Of a stretch of 64,000 nucleotides of DNA, positions 23,864 through 35,637 are shown piece after piece. The stretch's first letter is position 1. Each line of letters opens with the position of its first letter. Under the pieces are notes generated by a model, which was given only the letters and a program-made list of their open reading frames with translations, had not been told where the DNA came from and searched no databases. Source of the stretch: Anthoceros angustus (Eukaryota; Streptophyta; Anthocerotopsida; Anthocerotales; Anthocerotaceae); NCBI GenBank assembly GCA_010909165.1, contig VJWM01000218.1:248001-312000 (forward strand), read 5' to 3'. A program made the translations under genes and the position numbers.

Positions 23864-26800
23864 CTACGTAAGGTCTGATACGTCTGTTAGAGCGCTTTTC
23901 TTTGTCAATCTCCGGCGCTTTGGAGGATCCGGTTGTGGTGCTTCTGTCAGTTGAGAATTGTTGCTTCCCACGCCAGCCGACGGTTGACGGGTGTCCTGGT
24001 CAGCTGAAGTGGGATCCGGTGACGCCGTTTTTCGGTTGGCGTCTTCCGGGGTGCTGGCACAGAGTCCTGATCGCTTCTTCCGTGCCGAGAGGCCACACGA
24101 TGGGCGAAGGGATGGGCACACGTTTTCTGAGTCGTCGTCTGACCGATTCCCGTCTTCAGAGCCTGCTGATTTGGGGCTGCCATCGCCGTCTCCACTGCCT
24201 TGGGTGGTGGTGGTTGGGTCCTGACCATGCAGCTGAGTGCTTCTGCGGAAGAGAGGTAATGCGTCGTCGTCGTCGTCTTCTGTTGAGGTTCTTGTCGTGG
24301 AATGCGGAGTCTGTTCTGGGGCTTGCTTCCTTCGGATTGTGGCAAGGGGGACGTCGTCATCGGAGTCCGTGGCACGGTCCCCCTCTGATGCCAGCTTTCT
24401 GATGGCCTCCGCGCTTCTGTTGCCGAGCACATTCCGGCGTCGTTCCATGGGGGGTCGAGGATGGTCGTTGTCCGTGTGCTGTGCCTTGCTGGTTCTGGTG
24501 CCACGTTGGATTCCCATCTGCTTGAGCTTGCGCCCTATTTGGACTGCTGAGAAGGAGCCCTGTGAGTCCAAAGCTTCCGCGATGAGCTTCAGGCAGCTGC
24601 GCTTGTCCTTAAACCTGCACACACAGGATGCTTGTTATGCTCTGCGTGGGATGAAGTGAATGTTTGATGGGTTTTTGAGCATTTCACAGGCAGGTCAGTG
24701 TGGGGGTTAGAGTGTTACTGCTCAAACAGCTCCTTGATTCTGCCTTCTTGCTCCTCGTTGAAAGGCCCTGCTTTTGGTCTCCTTTGAAGCCGTTTAAGCT
24801 TCGCATTTGCGTGACCATCTTCCCTGCAACAGTTTCATCATCAGTGCCGGTTTGGAAGTTGCAAACGAGTCAGAACAGAGTAGGAACAGAGTTTGGCAGC
24901 ATACTTCTGGAGAGGTGCAGGCCCAGGTCCATCATCGCCGAAACCGTCAGCAGGAGGGTCTTCAGGAAGACCAGCCTCCTCTACAGGTCTCTCCTCGTAC
25001 TCATCTTCGCCAAGAGCATCCTCCATTGCTGTCCATCTTCGTTTGCTAGGACCAGCATCCTTGATTCCAGGTACGACGTCTGGCTCGTCATCCCCCAATC
25101 CATCGTAAGCGGCATGTCCTCTCTTGACATGGCTCTTCCTCCCATCACGTAATTTGTCGAGCATGTATTCGGCAGTTATGTTGTGACATTCTCGTCTTGT
25201 CTTCCAGAACAGCAGCTCCACGAACAACAAGGGCTGCGACTTTATCCTTTTGAACATGTTTCTGACGACCTTGGTCAGAAAATTGCGAAGAGGTCGATGC
25301 TCTCCCGCAGTTTGGACATACTTATCTGAAAGGATGACATGGAAGATCTTCAACAAAGAAATCTGCCACACGTACCCAGGAAAGCATGCCATGTGAGCCA
25401 ATAAATCAGACAACGGAGGTTATGAACAGACCTCTTGACAGCAACAGAAACGTTGAGCACCTGATAGAGCAGAGGCTCAAGGACGCAGTCATTGCTGATC
25501 CGCTCCAGCATGCGCACTACATGTTGGTTTGTTGCAATAGAGTTTTCCTTGTAGTAAGACAGTAACCAGCAGTAGTTTCGGATGACCGTGTTGTCTGCGA
25601 ACTTTCCTGCATACTTCCTGATGTCCAGGCTTACCTCCTTCACCTTTGGTTGCTGTTCTTCAGCCTCGGTTGGGCCCACATTCCCGGATGTGGTCATACT
25701 GCAGTCTTCAGTACCCATGTCCCTGTCAGACTTGTCGGAGCCCATGTTATCCGGATCATCCAGTGTTTGCACACAATCTTCACCAGCGCCTGGTCTTGCA
25801 CATTCAATCAAGCTCCCCTCTGCGGCTGAAGCACCTGTTGCATTGTCATCCGGATCAGTGGGTTTTTCAGGAGGTTGAGCTTCTTCCATGTCAGCTGCTT
25901 TAGCTTGCGTCTTTTTTCTGCCTCCAATGTTTCGTGCTTTCGTAAGTACCTGGGGCAAGCACAGCGTTATTGCAGCATTTGAACCGCAAGAGGAGCATTC
26001 TTCCGATCGAAAACACCACTTAGGTTAAGTGGAAGGTACAGAAACAGAGCATCTGGAAACAGGCCACCAATGCAAAATCTTACCCGCATTGCACCGTCTT
26101 CCTCGTTCAGCCCTTCGAGCAGCTCCAGCACAACATGAGACGTTTCTACCAAGTCTGTCAAGTGTCTGCACCCATTGTGAGCAGATGATGAGAACACCAG
26201 GTTTCATGTTCAACTTTATATGCTTAGATGTCGTCAACAAAGTGATGATGTCTGACCTGCGGGGTTGTTTGTGGATATCAAATGATTTGACGAGCTGGAG
26301 GAGGAAGTTCAAAATGCCGTTTTCAGTCTGATCATAGAAAACCTTGTACAAGAGAATTCGTGCTACCCGAATTTCCTGCTGCCCCTCTTTGTTCTCACGG
26401 TCTGCAGTCTTGAGAACATTGTTCAACATGTGGATCTGTATATCCTCGCACAACAAGGATTGAAGTCAGTAATCCATTCACAAAGGCAGCAATCTCACGG
26501 CCCAGAATCACAGCCACAGCTCACCATGCCCTTCAGTAAAGCTCCAGCACAGTGCAGAGCCTCCCAGTTGTTAGTCTGCTTTGCAGAATCCGCATACTCA
26601 TTCCACTTCGATATGACCAAAGTGAACATGTCCTCATCCATAGTCGAGGCAATAGGCCCACAACGACGTCCTTTGACAGGTGTGTTGACCTCAGAAATGG
26701 CATTGATTGTCATCTCCTGCACCGTAGTTTCAGTTAAGTCATCAGCCAAGCAAGAAGACATTGAAACTGATGCAGGCTCTAAATAAATGCACGATCCACA

Positions 26801-28529
26801 ACAGCAAGTAAGTTGGACAGTGCAAGTACCTGAATGCGGGCAAACTTATGGTGTTGATAGGATGTAAAGAACTCAGCAACATGAAAGAAGTGAAGAAAGT
26901 CTGAAGCTTGCAGGCCAGAGCGTTCTCTTCTAATGTCTTCCTTGACTGCCTGCATCAGGACTGTGCTGCGAAACTCAGAACATAGCCGAGAATGCACACC
27001 GTTTCCAAACAGCCTCAACTCAGGTCAACACTTACTGTTATATCCACTGTCCAGAAACTGATCAGCCAGGTCCTTCAGAAGCACCAGCAGCTCTGTGCTG
27101 CATGTTCCTGCTTTATGCACATCTTGCGCAATGCGTTTCACTGGGCCCCGTTTAATTTGCGGCTTCCTCAACATGCTCTCAAGTGGGGACTGGAAGGGAT
27201 TCTTAGATACTACACTCTTGGAGCCATCCTGTTGTTGGCAAGCTATGTCGGGACTCCAGCTCGTGAAAGCAAAAGCAAGACGACGATGGCAAGATGGCTA
27301 AGTCAGAAGAAAATACCTGACCAACTTTAGTGTACGTCCCTTCAAATCTGGCATGACGAGAAAGCTTCTGAACGTTTCGCCTCCTCCGCTCCTCTTTTTC
27401 CTTTTCCCGCAAGGCACGGAGCATATCTGATGAACTGCTGGCTTGTTTCTGTTCCTGCAAGTGATGTTGTGGCTGCAGTTAGCTTCACTACTGTTGGCCA
27501 GATCCGAAAACCAGCTCTCAAAGGCAGACCCTGCTACCTTCTCTGCTGCAGCAGCAACTAGCTCAGGTTGCTGGGCCCAGAAAATGTAGTGGAAGATTTC
27601 GACCATGAGCAGGTTATCATGCCTGAGGAAAGCTCTGGTTCCACCCATGTGTTGCACCAACGCCAGCAACAGATCCATCACACTCTCACGGAAGAGCCTC
27701 AGCACAAGCTCATCCTTGAAGAAGGGAAGCAGAGTTGCAGCAGCTCCTGTTTGCTGAGGAGGGTCGCCCAGGAACAACAGATTCCTGAACAGAGTCAGCA
27801 TGAGCTGCACAAGTTTCCAGTCATCTTCCGTAGTGGCTCCACTGCAGGAGACAACAACCGAGTGTGAAACAGCTTCCGTGATTCAGCTCCTGCACAAAGA
27901 CACAAAACCATGCTCTACAAGTTCTACCTCTCGAGGTGCTCAAGAGGCTTCTCTAACTGAGTGACGATGACACCGATCGCATCCTGCTCCAAGAAGGCGT
28001 CTTTGAAGCCTCGCAGATACTCGTATTGCAGAGGTAGATTGGTGGACGTGGGCTCGACAGGCATGGTCAAAAACACAATCACCTTCACTGTCACCCCAAA
28101 ACAGACGACAGAAACCCATGTCACTCAAATGATCGCATTCACAAACACATCTGGCAGATGACACAGCAGAGAGACACTTGTGTACCCACCCGCATTCAGA
28201 ACAAGCTCGTTATCAGCACGGTAAGTCAAGATGATCGGGACCAGATCGTGCCGAACAATATTCCACTTGCCCAGCTCGAAAAAGACCTCACGCGACTCCG
28301 GATGATCACGGCGCATGTAGCGTTGCAAATCCTTCAAATTTTCTGTCTCACACCAGAGGAAGAAGGCAATCAGCCACAGCCCAACAAATGCTGAAACGCA
28401 CCATGTTCCAACAACCCAGCATGACCCATCAGTACCCAGGCAATCTTCGCCTTTCACATAGCTTCCACCGCCGTCGATATTCGCCTTGTACGCTCCTAGC
28501 CCGCCGCAAACCAGAGACAGGCCTTCCAT
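23864..28529 (-). CDS. TIM: TIMELESS (TIM1/Tof1-type) replication fork protection protein
   Basis: Fourteen exons join without a frameshift to 1165 residues: 28436-28529, 28190-28342, 27928-28087, 27538-27841, 27317-27454, 27032-27228, 26830-26965, 26525-26776, 26257-26435, 26084-26165, 25461-25949, 24905-25362, 24719-24823, 23864-24614. The N-terminus MEGLSLVCGGLGAY, then ENLKDLQRYMRRDHPESREV, VKVIVFLTMPVEPTS, LQYEYLRGFKDAF and GRDD-like blocks fit the TIMELESS helical-repeat domain. A middle block (FLHFFHVAEFFTSYQHHKF) and a later block (PLLFVELLFWKTRRECHNI) are also typical. The C-terminal about 250 residues are acidic, Ser-rich and lysine-tipped, hence disordered. In eukaryotes TIMELESS pairs with TIPIN to stabilise stalled forks; in plants it is a nuclear replication factor, not a clock protein. 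The donor at 27031 was set by frame; a neighbouring GT at 27035 would shift it. It looks intact. Confidence 0.95.
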
Positions 28530-29207
28530 CGTTGAAGGCCTTCCAGCTTGCCTTGAGCCCAAAGCTTGCTGAATTCTTCAAGCGCTTGTCATTTGGGCTG
28601 GGAAGTCAATTGACAAAACGAATCTGTCGATGTTCAAATCCGTTCCGGACCTCGACAAGAGCACATCTGCGAGGGAGGATGAAGAAAGCACTGCTTTGCC
28701 TCCGGAATGCTTTTGAATAATGCGCTGTTCCCGCGCTTTGAAACGCTGGTGACACGTCCATACACGCCAGGACGATTTTCCAGTACTTTCTTTCCAATGC
28801 CATACAAAATCATGGATTATTTACAAGTACTAAGGGCTCACCTAGTAACTCTACCAAAACTATGACAGCCTTCCAGTGTCTGCAATATGGATCTGCGTAT
28901 GGATCCTGCCTAGTGAAGGTGGCTTTGCTACGAATCAAGCGAGGAATGTTGCCTACTGGTATGTACCGAGTGGCTCCCGGGCAAAACTAGATACTGTGAG
29001 TACTCGTGTACTCACAAAGTCTGGGAAAGAGACTCGCACACAAAAGCAAAGATCTTAGGAATGTCTCAGGCAATGTTGACCACCATTGGTAATGGCTTGC
29101 TGCCGCTCGTTGCCCTGCCATGCTTGCTTTCGCTTGTGCCTCGGCCAAGTGTGACTTGTCTTGCTGTAACAAAAGGGATAGAACGGAACTCGTCCGGGAA
29201 GCCGACC
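28530..29207. other. Spacer between TIMELESS and VAMP72
   Basis: Holds the TIMELESS promoter and the VAMP72 3' UTR; both genes run leftward. Nothing else recognised. Confidence 0.45.
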
Positions 29208-30394
29208 TCATTTATTTTTGCATGAGATGCCACGGCAAACGGAGAGCCAGATTATGAGAGCGAGGACAATGATGATGGCTACCACAATCAGCTTCACCTT
29301 CATGTTCTGAAACCACATCTTCCGTCGAAGCTGTCTACCCTGCCTTTGGAAGTTGTCAGCCTGCGGACAGACAGCACGCTGTGAGCTTTCCTTGTCTGGC
29401 AAAGTCATGGAAGCAGTAAAATACAGTCTGTCCAGTGTAACAAAATGCTCCACAACTGAACATCACACAGTCAGAATTTTGGTGTTCGTAAGAACCAGCC
29501 TTATTTTTGGCACCAACGAGCACCACACTAACCTGAAAACGGAGATTCTCTGTCTTGTCAACCAACAGCTCAATCTTTTCTCCCCTATCCAAAACCTTCT
29601 CATCCGGAAGCAAAGTTAGGTTTTCATAATGCGACACTCGATGCAACTTCAGCCACGAAGTGAAAAGCAAAGGTTGATTGGTACCAATTGCCAGTAAAGC
29701 TGCAGTCTAGGTTACAGCATGACCACTTACTCACCTTCTCAATGTTGTCCTGCATAATACCCTTCACTTCTGAGACCTGCGCTTTGATCTTCGAAAGCTT
29801 GCTCATCTCCTCTGGATGATCAACACAGTACTGCATGTGCTCTTTCAATTTCGGGCTGAAAGCAACACAGCATACAATCATGAGAAACACCGCCTAAGCT
29901 CGTTAAAGTCAGCCAGATCATTGTGCTGCAGTCATATACCCAAACTCCTTGTCAAGACTGTGAGCAATAGCAGTGTCAGCCTTCCCCCCGCCATATTTGC
30001 GAGTAAAGTCCTCCTTAATTCGCTCCAAGAAAGCAAATGGTATCGCCCTTCCATACTCTTCGTCTGCCACCACGAGATAGGCTGCAAAACCAAACCGAGA
30101 CACATCACCAGCCAGCTCGCAGCACGGTATCACCACATCTCCTTTCTGGATCATTGAACTCTGAGGACAAAAGGAACAACATGCGACAGAGCAAGGCCAC
30201 ATACTAAACCCTTCCTCCACCAAATAGTTGAACGTATGCCGATCGCAGGTGTACGTGAACTTGTTATTGTTGCTAGGCAGCTTCTGCAGACACTGTATGG
30301 CCACCGTGCTGAAGTTCCCCGAGAAGGCAGTGTACTCTGCTAGCACCACCGTGCCCCGCGCCACAAAGCTATAGATTAGAGATTGCTGCCCCAT
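29208..30394 (-). CDS. VAMP72: VAMP72-family R-SNARE, canonical copy
   Basis: A tail-anchored vesicle SNARE that drives fusion at the plasma membrane or endosomes with Qa/Qb/Qc partners. Five exons (30205-30394, 29940-30081, 29735-29855, 29533-29595, 29208-29360) give 222 residues, the usual length. Residues 1 to about 115 are the longin domain (start [20 protein letters not shown], then [20 protein letters not shown]). The SNARE motif follows ([20 protein letters not shown] to [18 protein letters not shown]) with the zero-layer Arg155. A basic linker ([12 protein letters not shown]) and one membrane helix at 196-213 end in a 9-residue lumenal tail. All parts are intact. It is the reference for the derived and broken copies at 35.6-45.2 kb, which keep the same exon phases. 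Confidence 0.95.
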
Positions 30395-31149
30395 CCTACC
30401 AAGCCTGCAGCTTCTCCTTAGCTTAGGTCAGGAAAAAGGTCTGGAGGTCAATTGCCGCTCTTGCAGCCGGAGAATGACTTGGCCGTGCTAGATCAGGTCC
30501 TCCACAAGAGCAGTCCAAATTCAAGGTGCCGTTGCAGGTGGTCCGTACTCCCTGCCGCTGGAAAATTGCCGTTGCCTGACGTCAAGTCCGCACAATTGTC
30601 CCGAGCTCCCTGATCACGCAGTGCGACACGCAGATGCACAATTTCACACAACGGACATACACTTGGACGGTGAGGACGAAGCTGGACAAGGGTTTGGAGG
30701 CAGTGGAGACCGGCGTGGGGCAAGGAGGGAAAAATCCTGTAGGTCGAACGAAGGGGGAAGGAGCATGGAGCAGAGAGTACTCACTTGAGGAACAGGCGGA
30801 AGCCAGCTGACATGGCCGGAAGCCAGCTGCTACTGTGACGCGTAGTCAGGGAGCGTGTGACCACGGTGCAGCAGACAACACGAAACTCATCGCCTCAAGA
30901 CCTAGATAATTTTATTCACTGTTAAATGTTGTTCAAAGATTTCTTACTTTCCATACTAGGTATCGATAGCTAGGTAGGTACTCATTTTGATCACGTATAG
31001 CATGAGGTGGAAAATTGGAAAGGTGTTACCTTAGATAATATTTGTGTTTTAATTAAGTTAAATTATTATATTTTAACTTATTTTTAGGGCTTAGTCCTCT
31101 TTGTGCAAACTGTGCGTGAAGCCACACCCCCTTTTCCAAAGCTGTTGTA
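30395..31149. other. Upstream region of the canonical VAMP72 gene
   Basis: Presumed promoter on the left; an AT-rich segment at 30900-31090 on the right. No other gene seen. Confidence 0.4.
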
Positions 31150-31600
31150 CCCACACTTTTGCAAGCTTGCAGGCTCACATATGTCACAGTACCAGGGAAC
31201 AGCAAGGGTTCTCTAATATCCTTTCAGCATGGTAGTCCACAGCACAACATCCTTTCCACGGAGTCCATCAAACACCTTTTGAGCATCTTCCAAGCTTCCA
31301 CACTTTGCATCAGTCCACCAAGCAAGTACCTAGAAACGGATGAGGCTCAACCCAACTGGCCAATGCATTCGCACGCACCTGATGGCCAGTTTTTCAGTTT
31401 GCTCCCCTTGCATAAGCCTGTAGGGCTGCCACAAACACATGGCTATCTGGCATCCCACTTGATCTGCATCGGATGATACCGCTGTACGGCCTGCTTAGCC
31501 ACTCCATGTTTTTGACATGGGCAGTGATAGTGGAAGAGAAACATCTGGCATGGAGAAAACGGTGAGCACATCCATTGCCTTGCAACTTGCCATGAGCTGC
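31150..31600 (-). pseudogene. PPR gene fragment
   Basis: In broken frames the minus strand reads HVFVAALQAYARGAN, then sequence like GTCLVD.. [14 protein letters not shown], then a Gly/Asp/Val-rich step and TVTYVSLQACK. These are PPR L, S and P motif pieces in correct order. At least three frame breaks; no start or end domain. It is related to the + strand fragment at 34.4-35.5 kb. Confidence 0.6.
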
Positions 31601-32099
31601 ATACAGCCGAAGGAATCATGTGGTTGGACAGGAACGTGTCATACCCCCCTTTCAAAATCAGAGTATGAACAAGGCGACCAGAACCCGATCCTTCTCACCA
31701 TACATACTTTCAGCACAGAATAAAAGCAGAGATTGGAAAAAACCCAACTGTCACTTCGACCCAGAACTCCCCAGCCAGACATTTCCCGTCAGGAGCTGAA
31801 TCTGTTGCAAGGCTTCTGCCTCTCAAGGCCTCATTGATGGCCGAAGGTGCACACCCTGAAATCAGGCAAGCTGTAGCAGTTCCTTCACAACCTGTTCACC
31901 GACGAAATGAGTCCTTTTGAAATGCACTCTCCGGGCGCGCATCAATCGGACATGCAGACGCTCACCACACAATGCATTGAACCGTGCGTGAACCGAACAG
32001 CACGAATTGCGAGCACAAAGAAGTGAGTTGACGACCCATACAACCCACATTGCTTAGAAAACATGTGACTTATTATTATATACTGCATACTCCATCCCA
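31601..32099. other. Spacer without a recognised gene
   Basis: About 500 bp between two PPR fragments on opposite strands. It may be further decayed PPR sequence; nothing supportable seen. Confidence 0.3.
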
Positions 32100-32395
32100 A
32101 TCGTCCTTCTCTGGGACATGCAATAAAATCTTACAGGAGTACGCTTTGGAGGGGGGAGCAGCTTATGCACAAAGTTTAGAGCAAGAACGGTTGCAAACAG
32201 AGGCGTTTGCGGCCAACAGTTTGCTGACCATGTATGCAACGTGTCGGGAGCCTAGTGGATGCCCAGGGCTTGCTTGATGGGCTTGGTTAGGAAACTGAGG
32301 AGACTTGGAATGCCGTCATAGCAGGCTATTCGCAGGAGGGCATGATTCAGGAAGCCTGTCGTCCCTATAAAGCCATGCAACAAGGAGACATGGCT
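32100..32395 (+). pseudogene. PPR gene fragment
   Basis: Reads YAQSLEQERLQTEAF, AANSLLTMYAT, and in another frame ETWNAVIAGYSQEGMIQEAC, which are PPR helices. The same three blocks occur at 35090-35280 with a few substitutions, so both fragments derive from one gene family. Frame breaks and an internal stop are present. Confidence 0.6.
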
Positions 32396-32579
32396 AAGAT
32401 TCTAAGAAGCTTTGTAAGATTGCTTGAGGTGGGTAAGGTTGCTAAGTTTCTTCTGGTCCTCCCGAGAAGCCAACAGCATCTGCAATGGACATTGTTCGTA
32501 CAGACTATTTCACTCTGAGTGTGGTCAGCTGCCGAATATGGAGCTGACCTCATGCAAGCGCCCTTGCAGATTCCTCTAC

Positions 32580-33627
32580 TTAGTCATCATCCTTGTATGG
32601 GTACTCCTCAGGAACATGTTCCGTCAACTTCAACCGAATTTCATAAGCATCGTCACCTCGCAGCACATCGCGAACGAACTTCACTTCCGTGCGCATAGAG
32701 ACCTGTCAAAAACACTTTCAGTCCTGCCGCTTTCACATCAAAGACGAACTTGCAGCAAGTGAAAAAAATGGGTTAGAGACACACCATTTCAAGAGCTCCT
32801 CTTATCACACCGCACAAGACATTACAGTAGTAAAGCCCCTGGCATGTTTCAGGCAACTCTACAAAGTCGACCAGGGGATTGTCGTCCAAAATAAGGCTGC
32901 ACTCTGTGTTCTCAGCGTTCCAGTTGCTGATTGTGCCTGCAACACCCAGGAACATCTTCAGGCCGATCTGCAGATGAAAACCAGATGGTCATAAAGAGCA
33001 ATACCTCACAGACCGAGATGGAACCATCAAACCCCCTCTGCTCTCACACGCAGAAAGGGAAACGAATATCACACAATTGAGACTGCAAAATGCATGCCAG
33101 ATAAAAGAAGATGCAAATCGAAGGGTTCAAAACAATCAATCAGTATCACACTCCGCACATGTTGGGCAAGCATCAACCTTGGCAATGACCTCTGCTGTCT
33201 CCTTGAAGTCTGTACACCTGGAGATGTTAGCTTTCGCTAGAAAGTCATCTACGAGCCGAATCCCAATGTTGTAGCCCCTGCAGACATGAGAAGAAACTCA
33301 GAACCCTAACTCGTCCATCAAAGTTCCAACCTTTCTGCCACTGCCTTGCGTACATAGTGTCGAGCTGCTTGTTGACTTCCTCTACTTCCTCAAAATCTGT
33401 AAGCAGCTGTCTGACAATCGCACCGTAGGTCAAGGTAAACAGCTCGGCATTCTGCAATCCACGTTACACCATCAGCAACGCATTTCTCCTTGCACACAGA
33501 CACCACGAGGGCCCATTGTGCAACCCAGCTGAGGATAGATCAGAAAACGAAATCGAGAAGGAAAGGTCCGTACCACGCGCTCCATGGTGGAGAAGACAGC
33601 ATCTCCAGGCCTCAACGAGGGCGCCAT
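32580..33627 (-). CDS. BET3: TRAPP complex subunit BET3 (TRAPPC3)
   Basis: Core subunit of the TRAPP tethering complexes, which activate Rab/Ypt1-type GTPases in ER-Golgi traffic. Five exons (33574-33627, 33354-33451, 33178-33277, 32785-32967, 32580-32702) give 185 residues, the normal length. The order of conserved blocks is right: MAPSLRPGDAVFSTMERV, NAELFTLTYGAIVRQLL, YNIGIRLVDDFLAK, CTDFKETAEVIAK, LVDFVELPETCQGLYYCNVL, CGVIRGALEMV, and the C-terminus VPEEYPYKDDD. The Cys in RCTDFKET sits where the acylated cysteine of the family lies. Introns are 80-210 bp, GT-AG. It looks intact although PPR debris lies on both sides. Confidence 0.96.
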
Positions 33628-33824
33628 GAGGACGGATGCCAACGAAAATAGAGTTTGCGCTCGATATTCAATATTCAATTGTTGCACGAGGACCTCAAAG
33701 CGTTAGCGTTCATCGCGAAATTAGCTAAAATACCATCTCTACGTATGTAGTCACTGTCTAGGTCTTGAAGCTACCACAGCACCTACGTGTTGGTGGGAAA
33801 CCGGGTTCTCGAGGAAGAAGAAAA

Positions 33825-34030
33825 GAGGAAGTCCATTATCGTCCATTGGGATGGAATTTTTCCATATCATGGTACTTGGTACTTCACAACTTGTACCATG
33901 AGGTGCCTAAGCTGCTGGCACCAAGGGCATCCACTCCTTTTAGGCACCCCATCGAAAGTGCCGATCGAAGTGCAGAATGCTTAACATGTTCTCAGAAATG
34001 TGTGTCCATCCGGCCTAAGCCATGTGGACA
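33825..34030 (+). repeat. Dispersed repeat, copy a
   Basis: About 200 bp with blocks ACTTGGTACTT, ACAACTTGTACCATG, TGCCTAAGCT, CACCAAGGGCAT, TAGGCACCCCATC, TGTGTGTCCAT. The same blocks in the same order and strand occur at 39606-39810 and 45166-45370. This copy is the most diverged. Identity unknown; it does not look coding. Confidence 0.75.
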
Positions 34031-34364
34031 AGTGCTACAACTTGGCTGATTTCAAGGTCTGCATGTTGGGAAACAACCAGGAGCTTTTTTGGAGAGATTA
34101 TATCCCGGGTCCTGGCGGTATCGGAGGCAACGTGAGAAATCTCCTGTTCTCCCCACCTCCGGCATATGAAGTTCCATTCGGTCATCGGGCATGAAAATGT
34201 TGACAAGCCAGCGTGGGTGGATTATTGTGGCACTCTCAGGCCCGCAGGATACGAAAGGGACCTTGCAGCCGAACCCGCGAGCAAGGGGGATTGAGCAGGG
34301 GCCGCTGAATCCCCCTTGTTCATGCACTGATTTGGGAAGGAGGGGATGAGTCGGGCACGGTGTT

Positions 34365-35530
34365 GTGCAACCACATCCTTCGATCGTATGCTGCTCATCG
34401 CAGGTTGCAAGAAGCAATGGATGTGTTCACCGTGGTTTCCATGCCAGATGTTTATACCTGGTGTTCCATTACCACTGCACATGTGAAAACATGGGGAGGC
34501 TCAGCAGGCCATACAGCCGAATCATGAGATGTGCAGATGAAGTGGGAAGCCAGATAGCCATGTGCTTGTGGCAAGGCTAAAGGCTTCTGCAAGGGGAGCA
34601 GACTTGAAAACCGGGTACCAGGTGCATGCGGATATATTGGGCAGCCGAGTTGAGCCTCATTCGTTTCTTGGTACTTGCTTGCTTGGTGGACGTATGCAAA
34701 GTGTGCGTGCAAGGTTGGAAGGTACTCAAAGGGGTGTTTGATGAACTTGGTGCAAAGGATGTGGTGACGTGGGTCTAGCTTGATAACAGGATACCTACAT
34801 ATTCCCAGCAGGGCTTCGGTCAGGAAGCCCTCCGGCTGCAAAGTGCCATGGAAAAAGTAAGCAGGCATGTGCAAGTTTGGGTGCCCCAGCTTGGGAGGAC
34901 GGGGAGCAACTGCATCTTGAGATCGAAGAGCAAGGGCTTCAAGCTTATGATTTTGCAGCCTACAGTTTGATAAACATGTATGCCAAGTGCGGAAGCCTGG
35001 AGGATGCGCACACCGTGCTTGATGAAGTTAAAGCCTGCTGCAGGCATGTGCAAGTGTTAGTATCCCAGCTTTCGGCAAGGGGAACCAACTTCATGCACAA
35101 AGCTTAGAGCAAGAATGGCTTAGATGTGTTCGTGTGACCAACAGTTTGCTGACCATGTATACGACGCGGAGCAGCCTGGTGAATGCCCAGAAGACTGTGG
35201 AGACATGGAATGCCGTGATAGCAGGCTCCTCGCAGGAGGGCATCGTTCAGGCAGCCTGTGGTCTCTACAACGCCGTGCAACAAGGAGGCATTGCTCTTGA
35301 TTCTGTGACGATTTCGTGCCCCTTGCAAGCATGTGCGTCAATTGCTGGATGCCTGGATACAAGATGGCGGACCGCTCTGGTTAGCAGAAGCTCTACCCAA
35401 AGCATACAGGTATCTGGGACTCTGTTTGGAACCGGGCTCGTCGCAGACCCACCTTCCCATTCTAGGAGGCAAGAGATGAGACTTGATAAATATGCAGAGA
35501 TGAGAAGTGTCATCCACACCCTAGAGGGCC
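34365..35530 (+). pseudogene. PPR gene, heavily decayed
   Basis: PPR helices appear in order in changing frames: AMDVFTVVSMPDVYTW-like at 34410-34460, then pieces like AKCGSLEDA near 34980-35015 ([16 protein letters not shown]), MHKA/AQSLEQEWL near 35090, NSLLTMYTT, ETWNAVIAGSSQEGIVQAAC at about 35200, and DSVTISCPLQACASIAG near 35300. There are many stops. The PLS spacing indicates an RNA-editing-class PPR origin. No E or DYW domain is found before 35530. Confidence 0.7.
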
Positions 35531-35637
35531 CAGGCCAATTGGACTAGCCCCGCGAATGCTTACCTTGAAACTAGTGACCTAGCGTCTCCAAATGTCGTCA
35601 AATACTATATTACGATTACGTTGCGTGATGCTTCCCT

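Noticed and set aside
24237-24659. + strand frame of 140 codons
   Set aside because: Antisense of the TIMELESS C-terminal exon.
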